From the NCBI RefSeq assembly GCF_902459465.1, contig NC_047083.1, forward strand, positions 3,102,501 through 3,166,500: DNA of 64,000 nucleotides. Direction: 5' to 3'. Shown one piece after another: positions 34,001 to 48,199 of this stretch. The notes beneath the pieces are model-generated. The model did not search any database. It was not told the DNA's origin and saw only the letters and a list, made by a program, of their open reading frames with translations. Both the position numbers and the translations under genes were made by a program. This stretch comes from Asterias rubens (lineage: Eukaryota; Echinodermata; Asteroidea; Forcipulatida; Asteriidae). Numbering within the stretch: position 1 is the first letter of the stretch; each line of letters begins with the position of its first letter.

Positions 34001-37000
34001 CGTGACAGTACAGGTGATAGACCCGTGGGCAACTGTCACAGCAGAGAAGGTCCCCACCATTGTGACAAACCGCACACCAATCTTCGTTGGGATCGCTATT
34101 ACTGTGGGTACGGGGAGACATGTGTTTTCCATTTTCATGGGTTTCACTGCTTGAGGGCTGTAACGAGTGACTTTCCTGTAGAATTAAACACAACATCCAA
34201 ATTTTCACAGGTTTGTTATTTTATGCATATGTTGAGATACACCAAGTGAGAAGACTGGTCTTTGACAATTACCAATAGTGTCAAGGCATCAACGCTTTGT
34301 ATGCACCTCAAACCAAAGTTACAATATAAAAGAGTAATATATAAATGAAAGTTAGAGCCACTGGCCATGAATCCAAATATTTGTTGGCATTAAAGGCACT
34401 GGACTCTCAGTGCCTTTAACTATCAACATAAAACCTTACTAGCTAACAAATAATGGAGAGCTGTTGATAGTATAAAACATTGTAAGAAACGGCTCCATCT
34501 GAAGTAACGTAGTTGTCAAGAAAAAATGTAATTTTCCATGAATTTGACTTCAGGACCTCAGGATTAGATTTTGAGGTCCCGAAATCAAGCATCTGAAAGC
34601 ACACAACTTCATGTGACAAGGGAGTTTTTTCTTCCATTATTATCGCGCAACTTTGACGATCAATTGAGTTCAAATTTTCACAGGTTTGTTATTTTGTGCA
34701 TATGTTGAGATACACCAAGTGAGAAGATAGTGGTCTTTGACAAATACCAGTAGTGTCCAGTGTCTTTAAGATCAAACTCCGAGTATTTATTGTAACGTCC
34801 TTCAGTCGAAGACCTTTTATTTGACAAAACAAAAGGATAACGGTTCTCACCTCCAACCCTGGTTCCTGTTTGACATTCAAAGGCCCATTACTTCCCATCA
34901 TGCAACTGCTTCGATCGCCCTCACCCTTGGAAATAGCTGGAGATGACCGACTTGTGTTAGGCTGGTCGTTACTACTAGAAAACAAAACATAAATGTTAAT
35001 AAAAATTAGAATAACAACTAGTTCTTATATATTTGGTTTGCGGTAACACCATGTGTGTATCTACTTGCCAGGTAGAGTTTGTTCTTAGAGAACTTTTTTT
35101 CTTCTTTCTACTCTCACCAAGTAGATTTATCGGATGTTCGGGAGACTTCTCAGTTCTGAAAAGAACTGTCCTGCTTTTTAACTACTACCTGGGCAAAAGG
35201 TATAGTTATGGGAGTCAAAAACTTTACTCCCATAAATGGTCGACCGAGTTAGTCGACAAGGTAAAAGGAAACCATGCAATTTCGAGGAAAAGTTGTGTGG
35301 ATCATTGTATTTTACTTTTAATACATCTTTCCAACCAATGCATTTTGTAGCAAACGGTTACAAACGCTTTTCAAAGACCAACTCAACCGCTCCAAGGCAA
35401 CGTGTTCCTTTAACTCGTTAACTGATTGGCTCACTTGTTGTTTGTTGTGCCAGCTTGACTGACATCTGCCTGCGACGACCCAGATGACACACTCTGAGGG
35501 GAGAAAGTATTGGCCCTCTGTTGTTGACCTTCTACAACACTGCAGCTCGCTCGTTCTCCCATAGAGGTCACCGACTCGTCCTTAATACGCGGCCCGTTAC
35601 CTGAGAAGATGAAGCGAGACATTTTAGCCACAAGAAAATTCTAGGCACCTAGTCAGGTGCGGTTTGTGGTCACAAAGCACCAATGGTGTCCATAGTAGCG
35701 CACATTTGTTGCACATGGCTTGATACTCCCCAGGGAGCTGAGATGGTTTAAGAAATGATTTAAGGGCTAGTGACCAGGGATATCAATTTGATGCGCTTTG
35801 GGACGCCCTGCGGGTGTGAAAAAGCGCTGTATACAAACTCATTGTTATTATTATGAATGTGCAAGATGGCTGCCTAATTTTCTTGCTAACCGGTGAATTT
35901 TGTCTGTTACAGTAAAGATAATAATCTGCTTACCGTTAAGCAGCGCTATGAAATTGGGCCCAGGTCTTAAGTTTGATATACTCCGCAATTAGGGAACGAT
36001 TTCTTTCAGCAATTTTGCAGAACAAAACAATTTTGACTAGAAACTTTTGTGCACACTGAATGCAGATATTGAGTAGCGAAATGTGATATTGGGGTAGCAC
36101 CTGGGACATTCGCTGGTACTTACCCTGTATTGTCTCATCTCCACTACTAGCTGGGCTGACCAGGAGTGGGGAGCTTGGGGTGTTGCTACGACTGAGTCCC
36201 GTCTGGGATTGATTGGAACTTGGCCTTGGAGGAATGATGGGTGGAATATTAGGAATCGTCTCGGACGTATTGATTCCGACTTGGGATAACATCTGCTTGG
36301 ACATCTGCCCGATTGAGAGGTTCGCTGGTGGAAAGTTGTATTTCTGCTGCACGGGGCCTGCCCGATAGATCATGGTGGGCACTGCCGGGCTTGTCGCCTG
36401 TCGGGGGAAGACTGGGCGATATGCAGGCGGCAAGTGAATCCTTTGGGGTCCGGACATGGGTGTGAGGCCAGGCTGGAAACCCGGAGAATGCGATGGATCA
36501 ATTAGTCGATTTTGCGGACTGTGAGGGCTACCTTCTGCGCTGTTTTGCCGCCGACTCATTAACTGGTGCAAGTTTATTTTCTGTTGTAGCTCTTGACCTG
36601 GACTGGGTAACCGGTTACCAGGGCCACGCATTGGTCCCCCGACTAACAACCCATGGGGTACGGGACCGCTAGATGGGTGTGTAGGTATTTGGCCTTGAGG
36701 ACGTGACCCTGTATGTGCTGACGCCTGAGGGGGCTGCCCACTACTTGCCGCCTGTAGAGGGTCGTGAATCATAAGAGTCCATAGTTGTGAGAAATTTGGC
36801 ATGTGTTGCATATTGGTTAGGAATTTGATGTCAAGCCCTGCGATCGGCTGCCGCGTGCACATGATCCGAAGGAGGAAGACTAACTGGTGAACTATGACCT
36901 TTTGGCTGTAGAGGAGTGCAGTGATGTTTTCAGAGTGGAGGGCACGCTTGGTGAAATCGGCCGAGTGCTCGATAGCTTGCTCCACGCGGTGGACTTCTAG

Positions 37001-40000
37001 AATCTGCTGATCGAACATCTTCCTCCGGGCGTCGCAGGCCCCCTTCAAATCACTCAGGAGTTTCTTGCCTCGCTGTGTGATGTCATTTACCAATCTAGAA
37101 ATATAATTAAAGGCAGTGAACACCATTGGTAATTACTCAAAATAAATATTAGCATAAAACCTCATTTGGTAACTAGTAATTGGGAGAGGTTGATAGTATA
37201 ACATGTTTAAAACATTTTGAGAAACGGCTCCCTCTGAAGTGACATAGTTTTTCGAGAACGAAGTCATTTTCCACAAATTTGATTTCGCGAGCTCAGATTT
37301 AGAGTTTGAGGTCTCAAAATCAAGCATCGGAGTGAAAGCACAGAATGTCGATAAAAAGCGATATCCTCTTCATACCTAAAAACGAGGTTGCGTATTTCCT
37401 GAGTCGCTCTCTGCTCTTTGTTCTGAAGCTCCTCCCCTTTGCTAAGAATGTGCTTCTTGGTCTGCTGTACGTAGTTCTGTTTCTCGTTGAGTTTACCAAG
37501 CAGGATCCGGAGAGCCGACTTCTGCCTAACTGCAATCTCACCGATGAATTGATATCTAGGGAGGAACAATCGAAATCATTAAATAAATGAAGGATGGAAA
37601 ACAAAAAAACACAATATTAAAGGAACGTTACAGAATTGGTAAGAAACAAAAATCGTGGCGATCACAGATTTACATAAAACTTACACGGTCTAATGATGAT
37701 GATGGTAGAAAACATCCCTTGAAATATTTCTGTCTGAAATGTCGTATTTGATGGAGCCAGGGATCACACCCGAATTACGTTACAACTTTATAATTTCACT
37801 CACTTATGCTCTTTGTGTTCTTGCAGCTGGCAATCTCTACACGTTAACTTCTCACAGGTCTCACAGTAAAGTTTGAGTTGTTCCTGCAGGTGGACGGCAC
37901 AAAATAACGGTTTCTGTTCCGTGCGTCCACCATTGCTCTCCCCTGAAGTACTTGCAACCTCCGATTTCTCCTTGATCACATGATCTTTGGTGACGCGTAC
38001 ACGCTGATGGGCCTGAAAATAAATTGGAAATACACAATTAGGGAATGCGTCAATAGAGGGAATGGTACATGTAGGAACGATCTTATTGGATCGAGTTGTT
38101 AAAAAAAAATACTTAAGTGCATATTCACTAGTATAAGATTGCTCCCGTATCTCGGCAAAACGATGCAGTCTAGCGGAGTGTTCTTGGAGTACAATGGATC
38201 TAGGAAAGGTTTTTTTCCACCGTTTTTGAGATATTGTCAAATTGTTTAAATTGAATGACTTGGGTCATTAAACTCAACGGATGAGCAGTTAATCGGCCTG
38301 GGGCAGTCACCAGCCCGACTGGTTTGTGCATGATCCAATTAAGTTCCCTGTTTGGAAAAGGATTTACATGAAGATAACAGGTGTGAGTTGCAAGAGGAAA
38401 AGGATGCTTTATTCTGGCTTTCCTGTAATGTTTATCAAGGGAGTTTTTGTTTTTGCCTAGAACATCCAACTTTTAAGATCCACACTAAAAGGCACTGGTT
38501 TTTTATTTTAAGCATATGTTGAGACACACCAAGTGAGAAGACTGGTCTTTGACAATTACCATTAGTGTCCAGTGTCTTTAAGTGAGAGGTTACAAAACTA
38601 TTACAAACCTGTACGCAGGGATCACACAACCACTCCATACAATCCTGACAGAAGGCAGAGACCTCCGATTTATCATCACACAAGCAAACACTTGGGTTCT
38701 TGATATTGTTCTCCGATGAAGCAGATGCCGCAGCACTTGTCAAGAAGTAGTTGTCGATGATGTCATTGACGTTGCGACAATCTTGACGACAGATGGGACA
38801 GCGACAACCTTTTTGAGCACAAAGAAATAGAACAATATAATTAGTCTTACTACATAGTGCACATTGTTTGCCCAGTTACCTTGAAAACTTGCACTGCGGA
38901 TAAATAAAATTCATTTCGGTATTTACCAATGCAGGGCTGTATGCTTCTGTTTTGAAAGGGCAAGGGCACCAAGGCAACTTCTTTTTGGCAAAGGGCACCC
39001 TATGAGGAAATTGTAAATTTCTACTGGAGCATTTCAAGGGCACCAAGGCAATGACAGGGGGCAACGGAGGCAATCGCCTCCGTTGCCTCCGTGAAGTATC
39101 AGGCCTGCCAATGTACACCGATGTGTCTAACAATCTATGTAGCACTAGCAGTGTAAAAAGTGTGTACTCGGTACTTTCCTGAGTTCTGTGAAAAATCACA
39201 GGCACGTTACTCGGTGGTATTTCGAACCCACAACTTTTGCAATTCTAGAGCATGCAGTGCCATACCAACTGGACCACCGAGATTGCCCGGTAGCTAGCCC
39301 CACTTGTGTGGCCAAGGATAGCTGAATCCTTGGCCATCACACAAGTGGGGCTCCCGGTAGCAAGAGGCAGTTTGAATCATATCAAATTCAAAGTCAACAT
39401 ATCCGTTAATAAGGTTTATCGCGATTCAGAAACACAATGCATTGTGGGAAGGAATGGGGGGCGGTTTCTATGCAGTTTCTACGACTCGCGCACGCAACGC
39501 CTATACCTTTGTGTGGGTTCAACAGTGCCCTCTCTTGATATTTTGCTATTCGCGATAAACCTTATTAATTGTTACCAATCATTCAATTGTACATTACTAA
39601 AATATCTAAACTCCTGATTATTCCACTTAACACATTTTAAGTTTCAGTTGAAAATAATTATAACAATTTAAACCTGGGTTTGTTTGTTCAAAAAATTTAC
39701 AAGTAAAATGACAACAAAAATAACATGGCCAACACAAAATATACTTAATACTGCCTGCCCGCGAACCTTCTTGTGGTTCTAGAAACTAGTGTAAATATTG
39801 CGGCAATTAAGTTATAAACTTATATAATCGTACGTACGAAAAAGGACAGAAAACATTGCAGCAAAAGTAAAAGGGCCATGTCCGGAAATTGGGCCAAACT
39901 AGCTAGTACCACCATTACCAATGCACTCACTTTGTTTGTCTGCACTGGCTACGTTCATCACACACTCCTTGCACACTGTGTGTAGACACGGCATTAGCTT

Positions 40001-40147
40001 CGGTTCTCGACTTGTAAGATCGCCATCGCAAACCTTACAAGTTGTCACAAATGACCACTGTTCCTCGGGTTCAGCATTATCAGAACTGCCACTTGCTTCT
40101 TTCTCTACCTCGGGTGGATCTGGGGTGGGCGTATTTCCCTTCTCCAT
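31042..40147 (-). CDS. TIF1-family chromatin regulator, TRIM24/TRIM33-like (12 coding exons)
   Basis: TIF1 proteins are nuclear RING-type E3 ligases and co-regulators that read histone tails through a PHD-bromodomain cassette. Coding exons, 5' to 3': 40147-39931, 38808-38609, 38012-37804, 37555-37376, 37094-36124, 35600-35435, 34974-34851, 34175-33976, 33604-33484, 33142-33068, 32430-32278, 31257-31042. All are GT-AG, phases close, total 943 residues. RING: C37, C40, C54, H56, C59, C62 and C76-C79, split by intron 1. B-box 1 ends [11 protein letters not shown], as in TRIM33. B-box 2: C177 and H180 to H208. A predicted helical coiled-coil region is at about 210-330, then a Pro/Ser/Gln-rich linker with a VKQE sumoylation-type motif before the PHD. 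PHD at about 721-766 ([19 protein letters not shown] ... WVCTLC). Bromodomain at about 797-895 ([20 protein letters not shown] ... HNCHIYNG). The end [11 protein letters not shown] resembles the TRIM33 C-terminus. The start is ATG at 40147 in the context ATCAAAATGG; in-frame TTG codons upstream are not starts. Orthology to TRIM24 versus TRIM33 is not decided. Confidence 0.95.
31460..31635. mobile_element. MITE with TTCCGTATTCCACTCG ends, inverse of 18640-18815
   Basis: Contains TGCGCCAAGTTTGCTCGAAG, CAAATATAGCGCGTCTGCGT and TTTTTCCGTATTCCACTCGC. In TIF1 intron 11. Confidence 0.7.
31800..31872. mobile_element. pogo/Tigger-like terminal fragment
   Basis: ACAGTCGACTCCCGTTATAA followed by CGAGG and a CCTCGTATTATCCGAATCTC stretch resembles the termini of pogo-type elements. 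No transposase is present. Recognition from memory only. Confidence 0.35.
32085..32165. mobile_element. Retroposon-like 3' tail with ACTGA units
   Basis: TTGAGTGGAAATAAAACTGA followed by repeated ACTGA units and an A-rich end, as at the 3' end of a reverse-transcribed insertion. Confidence 0.4.
32510..32880. mobile_element. MITE, AAAGCCATTGGACACTTTCG family (TIF1 intron 10)
   Basis: Left TTAAAGCCATTGGACACTTT, right GAACGTGTCCAATGGCTTTA. Sister of 16515-16893. Confidence 0.85.
33230..33455. repeat. Dispersed retroposon-like repeat (TIF1 intron 9)
   Basis: AAAGCACCTAAATCGAAGG, then AGTGGGCTTTCAGAAGTGAC and TTTGGGTCCACCATGAACTG, then AGAAGGCTCTATCAG. I recall this pattern as a common repeat in marine invertebrate genomes, but cannot name the family. 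Confidence 0.45.
33650..33840. repeat. Tandem repeat of about 45-50 bp x 4 (TIF1 intron 8)
   Basis: Repeated words: AGAGCAAAAAGGATTTGATA, AAAGACCCAGTTGG, AGCAGAAAGGACTAATAAGA, GAGCAGAAAGAATTTATAAG. Confidence 0.7.
34195..34285. mobile_element. MITE family A, 3' fragment
   Basis: From AAATTTTCACAGGTTTGTT to ACAATTACCAATAGTGTCAA. In TIF1 intron 7, 20 bp from the PHD exon acceptor. Confidence 0.8.
34390..34769. mobile_element. MITE family A copy (TIF1 intron 7)
   Basis: Left TTAAAGGCACTGGACTCTCA, right TAGTGTCCAGTGTCTTTAAG. Core GGACCTCAGG/TTTTGAGGTCC. Confidence 0.88.
35037..35211. mobile_element. Probable Penelope-like 3' end fragment (TIF1 intron 6)
   Basis: Begins GCGGTAACACCATGTGTGTA, like the terminus at 21059-21080, and carries AGTTCTGAAAAGAACTGTCC, similar to GGTTCTGAAAGGAACCGTT there. 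No coding part. Confidence 0.5.
35212..35413. mobile_element. MITE family B, half element
   Basis: Only one arm: TATGGGAGTCAAAAACTTTA to AAGGCAACGTGTTCCTTTAA. Confidence 0.85.
35740..35860. mobile_element. Retroposon 3' tail (TIF1 intron 5)
   Basis: GATGCGCTTTGGGACGCCCT and AAAAAGCGCTGTATACAAAC followed by short TTATTA units, the usual non-LTR tail form. Confidence 0.45.
37108..37330. mobile_element. MITE family A, half copy forming most of TIF1 intron 4
   Basis: Starts TTAAAGGCAGTGAACACCAT and stops shortly after GAGGTCTCAAAATCAAGCAT. Intron 4 is only 281 bp (37095-37375), so the element makes up about four fifths of it. Confidence 0.88.
37615..37745. mobile_element. Fragment of a palindromic MITE (relative of 44105-44465)
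   Basis: TTAAAGGAACGTTACAGAAT, CACAGATTTACATAAAACTT and ATCCCTTGAAATATTTCTG match the arm of the 44.1-kb element. In TIF1 intron 3. Confidence 0.6.
38262..38450. repeat. Dispersed repeat, pair with 26215-26400
   Basis: See the 26215-26400 copy: GGATGAGCAGTTAATCGG, CATGATCCAATTAAG and GAAGATAACAGGTGTGAGTT. In TIF1 intron 2. Confidence 0.75.
38488..38582. mobile_element. MITE family A, 3' fragment
   Basis: AAAAGGCACTGG is joined directly to TTTTATTTTAAGCATATGTT and the right terminus AGTGTCCAGTGTCTTTAAG, an internal deletion product. Confidence 0.8.
38955..39095. repeat. Repeat with GGGCACCAAGGCAA words and a 24-bp palindrome
   Basis: GGGCACCAAGGCAA occurs twice around AGGAAATTGTAAATTTCTAC. 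It is followed by CAACGGAGGC/GCCTCCGTTG, a perfect hairpin at about 39062-39085. In TIF1 intron 1. Confidence 0.6.
39110..39292 (-). mobile_element. tRNA-derived SINE, minus orientation (TIF1 intron 1)
   Basis: Read on the minus strand: GGGCAATCTCGGTGGTCC (A-box region), B box GGTTCGAAATA, the CTGTGATTTTTCACAG hairpin and a tail ending near ACACATCGGTGTAC. Same family as 27631-27793, same sense as the host gene. Confidence 0.8.
39299..39353. repeat. Perfect hairpin, ~24-bp stem
   Basis: CCCCACTTGTGTGGCCAAGG against CCTTGGCCATCACACAAGTG with a short loop. The word TGGCCACACAAGTGGGGCTA also occurs at 16195-16214. Confidence 0.8.
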
Positions 40148-40214
40148 TTTGATACTTGGCACAAAATTGAGAGGCAAATTTTTTCTTCGGTTCTGCTTCG
40201 CGCGGGAGATCAGA

Positions 40215-40226
40215 CCGCCATCTTGG
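40215..40226 (-). promoter_or_regulatory. YY1-type motif overlapping a mini upstream ORF at the TIF1 5' end
   Basis: On the minus strand CCAAGATGGCGG matches the YY1 consensus, which in animals often sits just inside the transcript start. Its ATG (40221-40219) opens a three-codon frame (Met-Ala-Val-stop) 72 bp before the TIF1 start codon. Confidence 0.6.
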
Positions 40227-40230
40227 TAAA

Positions 40231-40740
40231 GTTTAAGAACTGTTTTGTCTTCCCACGAATATTTAAGTAGTCTTCGGTAAGCTATGTAAATGTGTTACAT
40301 TTCTTCCGAAATTGTCAAGAGAAGTTATTTAGGAGGACATGTTCATTTTTAGAGTGACAAAAAGTCCTCAGGAGGAGGACATGTTCATTTTTAGAGTGAC
40401 AAAAAGTCCTCAGGAACTTAAATTTATAGTGTTAAATGCCCGAAAACAAAACAGTCCTAATTAAGTAATGCCCTGTACCATCGTGGGATATGAGAAAATA
40501 ATATGAAATCATGCAAATTTGCCTAGAGTTGGTTACGAGGTTGAACATTAAGTGCACTTTTAGACAACTAAAGTGACATTATTTGAAAAAGGTTAACTTT
40601 CAACAGTTATAAGACTATAATTTTAACATGAATATTTCATTCAAAAATAATATTTTTATTTCCTTTGTGCGTTTTTTATTAATAATTATCTTGCAACCTC
40701 GAGCCCAAGTTATTTTCATAAATTAGTCTCGGATGTTCTC
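40231..40740. other. Intergenic region between divergent TIF1 and RPL27A
   Basis: About 0.5 kb. It contains a two-copy tandem repeat at 40333-40414 (GAGGACATGTTCATTTTTAG, then AGTGACAAAAAGTCCTCAGG). Otherwise AT-rich without recognised sites. Confidence 0.6.
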
Positions 40741-40746
40741 GCGTAG

Positions 40747-40756
40747 TCTCGCGAGA
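40747..40756. promoter_or_regulatory. CGCG element TCTCGCGAGA at the RPL27A start
   Basis: A perfect copy of the 10-bp palindrome TCTCGCGAGA, a promoter element of vertebrate housekeeping and ribosomal genes (bound by BANP; Kaiso has also been proposed). It is 30 bp upstream of the ATG and right before the 5'TOP tract. A half copy (TCTCGCG) lies just upstream. Confidence 0.75.
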
Positions 40757-40761
40757 ATCGT

Positions 40762-40768
40762 TCTTTTG
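40762..40768 (+). promoter_or_regulatory. 5'TOP-type transcription start of RPL27A
   Basis: TTCTTTTG: a C followed by pyrimidines about 23 bases before the ATG, the usual initiator of ribosomal protein mRNAs, conferring growth-dependent translation. The exact start base is inferred. Confidence 0.6.
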
Positions 40769-40785
40769 CTTACCATCAATCCAAC

Positions 40786-45153
<4,368 letters not shown>

Positions 45154-45614
45154 ACGATCCATGACTAGATAAGAAGACATCCACAGGCACCAGGAACTCA
45201 CGAGTATCAGCGGGGACTAGATACCTTTCCCGCCAGAACAATAACCATGGGATAGAAAGCTACGATGGCGCATGTGAAAGTTAGCAACAGTGGATGATCA
45301 AAGGCAGGTGACGTCATGGATGCAAAGCTAACTCAGATGCAATAATTTTTTTGGAAAATTGTAGCTAATCCATTAGCATCTTTTTTTAGTACTACGTCCA
45401 TAGTGAACCGTAAAAGAAAATACCTTAATGATTTGTCCAGAAAGCACGAATCAATACACATGCTGAAAGTGTGTTGTGTTCTTTGTCGCGTGCGTCGCTT
45501 TTTTTTTGTTTTCAGCCTCTTAATTCTAGTGTCTAAAATGCTGGATGTTTTCTTGCTTCCTGTCACAATTGTAAAAGAGAGTTGGTACGAAGAGGGTTTC
45601 ACACAGTTGGAGAA

Positions 45615-45620
45615 AATAAA
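45615..45620 (+). terminator. Polyadenylation signal of RPL27A
   Basis: AATAAA followed about 20 bases later by GTGTCGTGTGTGG, a GT-rich downstream element. It is the only canonical signal between the stop and this point. Confidence 0.75.
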
Positions 45621-45757
45621 GTAATTATGTACACAAATGAATGTGTCGTGTGTGGAGTTCATCATGAAGTATTTGGAGTTTATTATAGTATTGAAGAAAC
45701 CCATGTGCATGGTACAGTAAATCCCCCCCCCCCCTCGATTCTGTGAAGACAACTCAC

Positions 45758-46916
45758 AATACACATTCTCTTCACCAAGGGGTAGAAATATTTTGGTGCC
45801 AGAGAGATTGATGAAAAGCCCTTGGAGCGTCGCAGCAGCTTGGGCTGTTGTCTGTAAACTCCTTTAGGAAGCCGAGAAGGATTACAGACATTGACCTTAT
45901 TTCTAGAGCACTGAGGTAAAGCCCACCATCTCATTCATAGTAAACAAAGATTGTTTTTTAAAATTCTGTATTGATTTTAGTTTCCGACATTTTCCTCAAA
46001 ATCCACCGATGATGGATGACTTCCAGATCGTGATTATTCTTCTCATCTCAGCCACGAAAACACCCCCACATTTACTATCATGCGCCCTAACTCTACATGA
46101 CAGAAGTTGATACAAGATGGCGCTGTTTGTAGCAGCTATCAGGACGAGTGAAAGCCATGATCTTGGAACCAAGTCTAGTTCAGAGCTACTAAAAACTATC
46201 AATTTGTCTCGTATAAACTCTAAGTTCTTGGTTTGCCGTCCAACTTGAAGTCCCGCCGGTGTCAGATGCAATTGTGTCCGCCATGCATACTGTCCGCTCC
46301 GGACACTTTTGCATATGCAATCGTGTCCGGGGCTATGCAAGAACCGTTCGGTGGACATGTACATGATTGTACGTGTATGTGCTTGCGTAAGCAAGTGTGC
46401 ATGCACTGAACCTGCGAACATGTATATGCAGCATGAATATTCACGTATTTTATGATTACAGTGAATACTCACTTAGCTTGTAAAAAAAAGGCGAACGTGT
46501 TCCGTTGACCAAGGGCGTTTAATTTCCTGCAAGGACGATTTTGCACGGGGGCGGACACAACTGCATATGCAAATGTGTCCGGGCGGACACGGTTGCATTT
46601 ATGCAGCAGCATCCCCAGCATATGCAGAAGCATATGCAAGAATGTTCTCCGGATAGGATTGCATATAGGACATAATTGCATGGACACCGGGCTTCCTTGT
46701 GGATAGACGGGGCTTGACCAGAATCATGGACTAGCACCAGGCTTTCTAAATTAACTTGTGTCACAATACATGGTTCATCGCAGACTCAGATCATCAAACA
46801 CGTACCTTCTTGTGACACCAAGGACACCCACCTATGGTAATAGGGCTTTTTGTATCTGCAGTACCAGCGCTCCGAGGAATACTCAATAGAGGCATTCGCA
46901 CAGCTTCATCATTAGA
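45758..46916 (-). CDS. Two joined coding exons of an unrecognised gene
   Basis: Exon 46916-46806 (111 nt) follows a strong acceptor (ACATTTCCCAG) and ends AAGAAG|GTACGT. Exon 45910-45758 (153 nt) follows TTTACCTCAG and ends ATT|GTGAGT. Both are open in phase 0 and both lengths are multiples of three. Spliced, they give SNDEAVRMPLLSIPRSAGTA ... GGCPWCHKK joined to CSRNKVNVCNPSRLPKG ... FSSISLAPKYFYPLVKRMCI. A CPWCHKKC cluster is visible, but I do not recognise the family. The upstream and downstream exons are unknown. The gene would run convergently into RPL27A, its 3' part reaching or skipping the RPL27A 3' UTR. It may belong with the exons at 47842 or 49182, but the phases do not let me join them. 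Confidence 0.5.
46260..46690. repeat. Repeat region of GGACAC and TGCATATGCA words
   Basis: CCGGACACTTTTGCATATGC with AATCGTGTCCGG forms an inverted repeat near 46300-46330. Similar blocks recur at 46550-46600 and 46610-46690 and include an exact octamer ATGCAAAT (46567-46574). Probably an old inverted-repeat element. It separates the two unrecognised exons. Confidence 0.6.
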
Positions 46917-47062
46917 CTGGGAAATGTTGATAGCTTAAAAAGAGTAGAACAATTGAAGACAATAAAAGGGGTTATAGTCCAGCAATTGCTATATTTTGGC
47001 AAGCATTTTTTTTTAATGTTCCCCTCTCTAAGTCAATAACAAAACACATCATAGAAACGACC

Positions 47063-47180
47063 ATTAAAGGAAGTGGACACAATTGGTAATTACTCAAAAT
47101 GATTGTTAGCATAAAACCTATAACGGGGAGAGGTTGATAGTATTTTAAAACGCTGTTAGAAACGGCTCCCTCTGAAGCGA
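47063..47180. mobile_element. MITE family A, 5' fragment
   Basis: TTAAAGGAAGTGGACACAAT to AGAAACGGCTCCCTCTGAAG. Confidence 0.82.
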
Positions 47181-47309
47181 TTTGTGCAGTAAAAATATCA
47201 AGATCAAGATCAAGATCACTGAAATCCTGCTTCTTTACTACACGTAAGTAGGCTACGGAGAGTGAACCTAAGTGTATGCGTATCCATTCGCGTGCTAAAC
47301 CTCCCTACA

Positions 47310-47463
47310 TAGGGTGCGTTCGTTTAGCTTTTCTGGATCGACCCCGGTGTGTGGCGGTTTTTTTTTTCTAGGACGAACGTGTGCAGATAATTACCCACGT
47401 TCGTCCTGGAAAAAAAAACCGCCACACACCGGGGTTGACCCAGGGAAGCTAAACGAACGCACC
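47310..47463. mobile_element. Family D, compact palindromic copy
   Basis: GGGTGCGTTCGTTTAGCTTT to AGCTAAACGAACGCACCC, with CAGATAATTACCCACGTTCG at the turn. About 154 bp. Confidence 0.92.
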
Positions 47464-47841
47464 CATAAAGTAGAATGATTGTTTTCAGCTGCATCATGCA
47501 TGCAAGCAGTTCTTTGTCTTTTCACGCAAAGGTCGACTCCATCCACGCTTCAGTGAGGTGACAGGTACCAACTGCATCTCTGGCTGCAGCATTCGTGAAT
47601 GGACACCAACCATTAGAATCCCGAGAAACGGTGATCAGCATGAATGTTTTTTTTTCCTTCTTTAGATTACATAATGACTTTGTGAGAAAATAATTCTAAC
47701 TTCGAAGGGATTCGCTTTTCTCAAACTCAGCTCAAAATGCGTTCAATAAAGAAAGATTGTATGGTGATTTCAACTGTTATGTAATTAATCTATGACACTA
47801 ATTTTGAAGTTCTGGAAGATTTTGTTCACACATGCTGTTTC

Positions 47842-47955
47842 TTAAGCTATCTTCTTGCTGCCTGCAGCTGATAGCTTGATGTCGTCCTTGATAAGACGTT
47901 CAGTGCGCTCGTTGAGACATAGCGCTGCGTGAAGACCCAGTGGTGTGTCTATGTT
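47842..47955 (-). CDS. Candidate terminal coding exon, unrecognised
   Basis: Behind a very good acceptor (TTTTTTTTCTTCCTTACAG) a 37-codon phase-0 frame reads NIDTPLGLHAALCLNERTER then LIKDDIKLSAAGSKKIA and stops at 47844-47842. The other two frames stop early. I do not recognise it. It could be a last exon of the gene starting at 49464, but that exon ends in phase 1, so at least one exon would be missing between them. Confidence 0.4.
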   Translation of the reverse strand, partial: NIDTPLGLHAALCLNERTERLIKDDIKLSAAGSKKIA

Positions 47956-48199
47956 CTGTAAGGAAGAAAAAAAACGGATATAAATCATTGGAGTCACACA
48001 GAGTGCGCCACCAAGAGTGTGCTTAAAAGTGCAATAATTCAAAGTGCAACCAATGGATGACAGGTAAAGGATTAATACAGGACAGGTACTTTCTTTTCAG
48101 ACACAGTGATTTCATTGGATAAACGTGCAGTGACGTAAGCTTTCTTTGTGTTTTGATTAGTCCGAGGTGACGTTTGGCATGAGCTGCACTTGCGGTCGT

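Noticed and set aside
39899-39930. Extension of the TIF1 RING exon beyond 39931
   Set aside because: GTGAGT at 39930 is a good donor, and joining at 38808 restores the last Cys pair of the RING (CPIC).
45333-45764. 143-residue minus-strand frame
   Set aside because: It lies mostly antisense to the RPL27A 3' UTR, starts at a non-ATG codon and has low-complexity Lys/Arg content.
46120-46250. Plus-strand frame starting ATGGCGCTGTTTGTAGC with a YY1-like context
   Set aside because: It could be a first exon, but it is only 43 codons, has no convincing donor and no recognisable similarity. The opposite strand is equally open.
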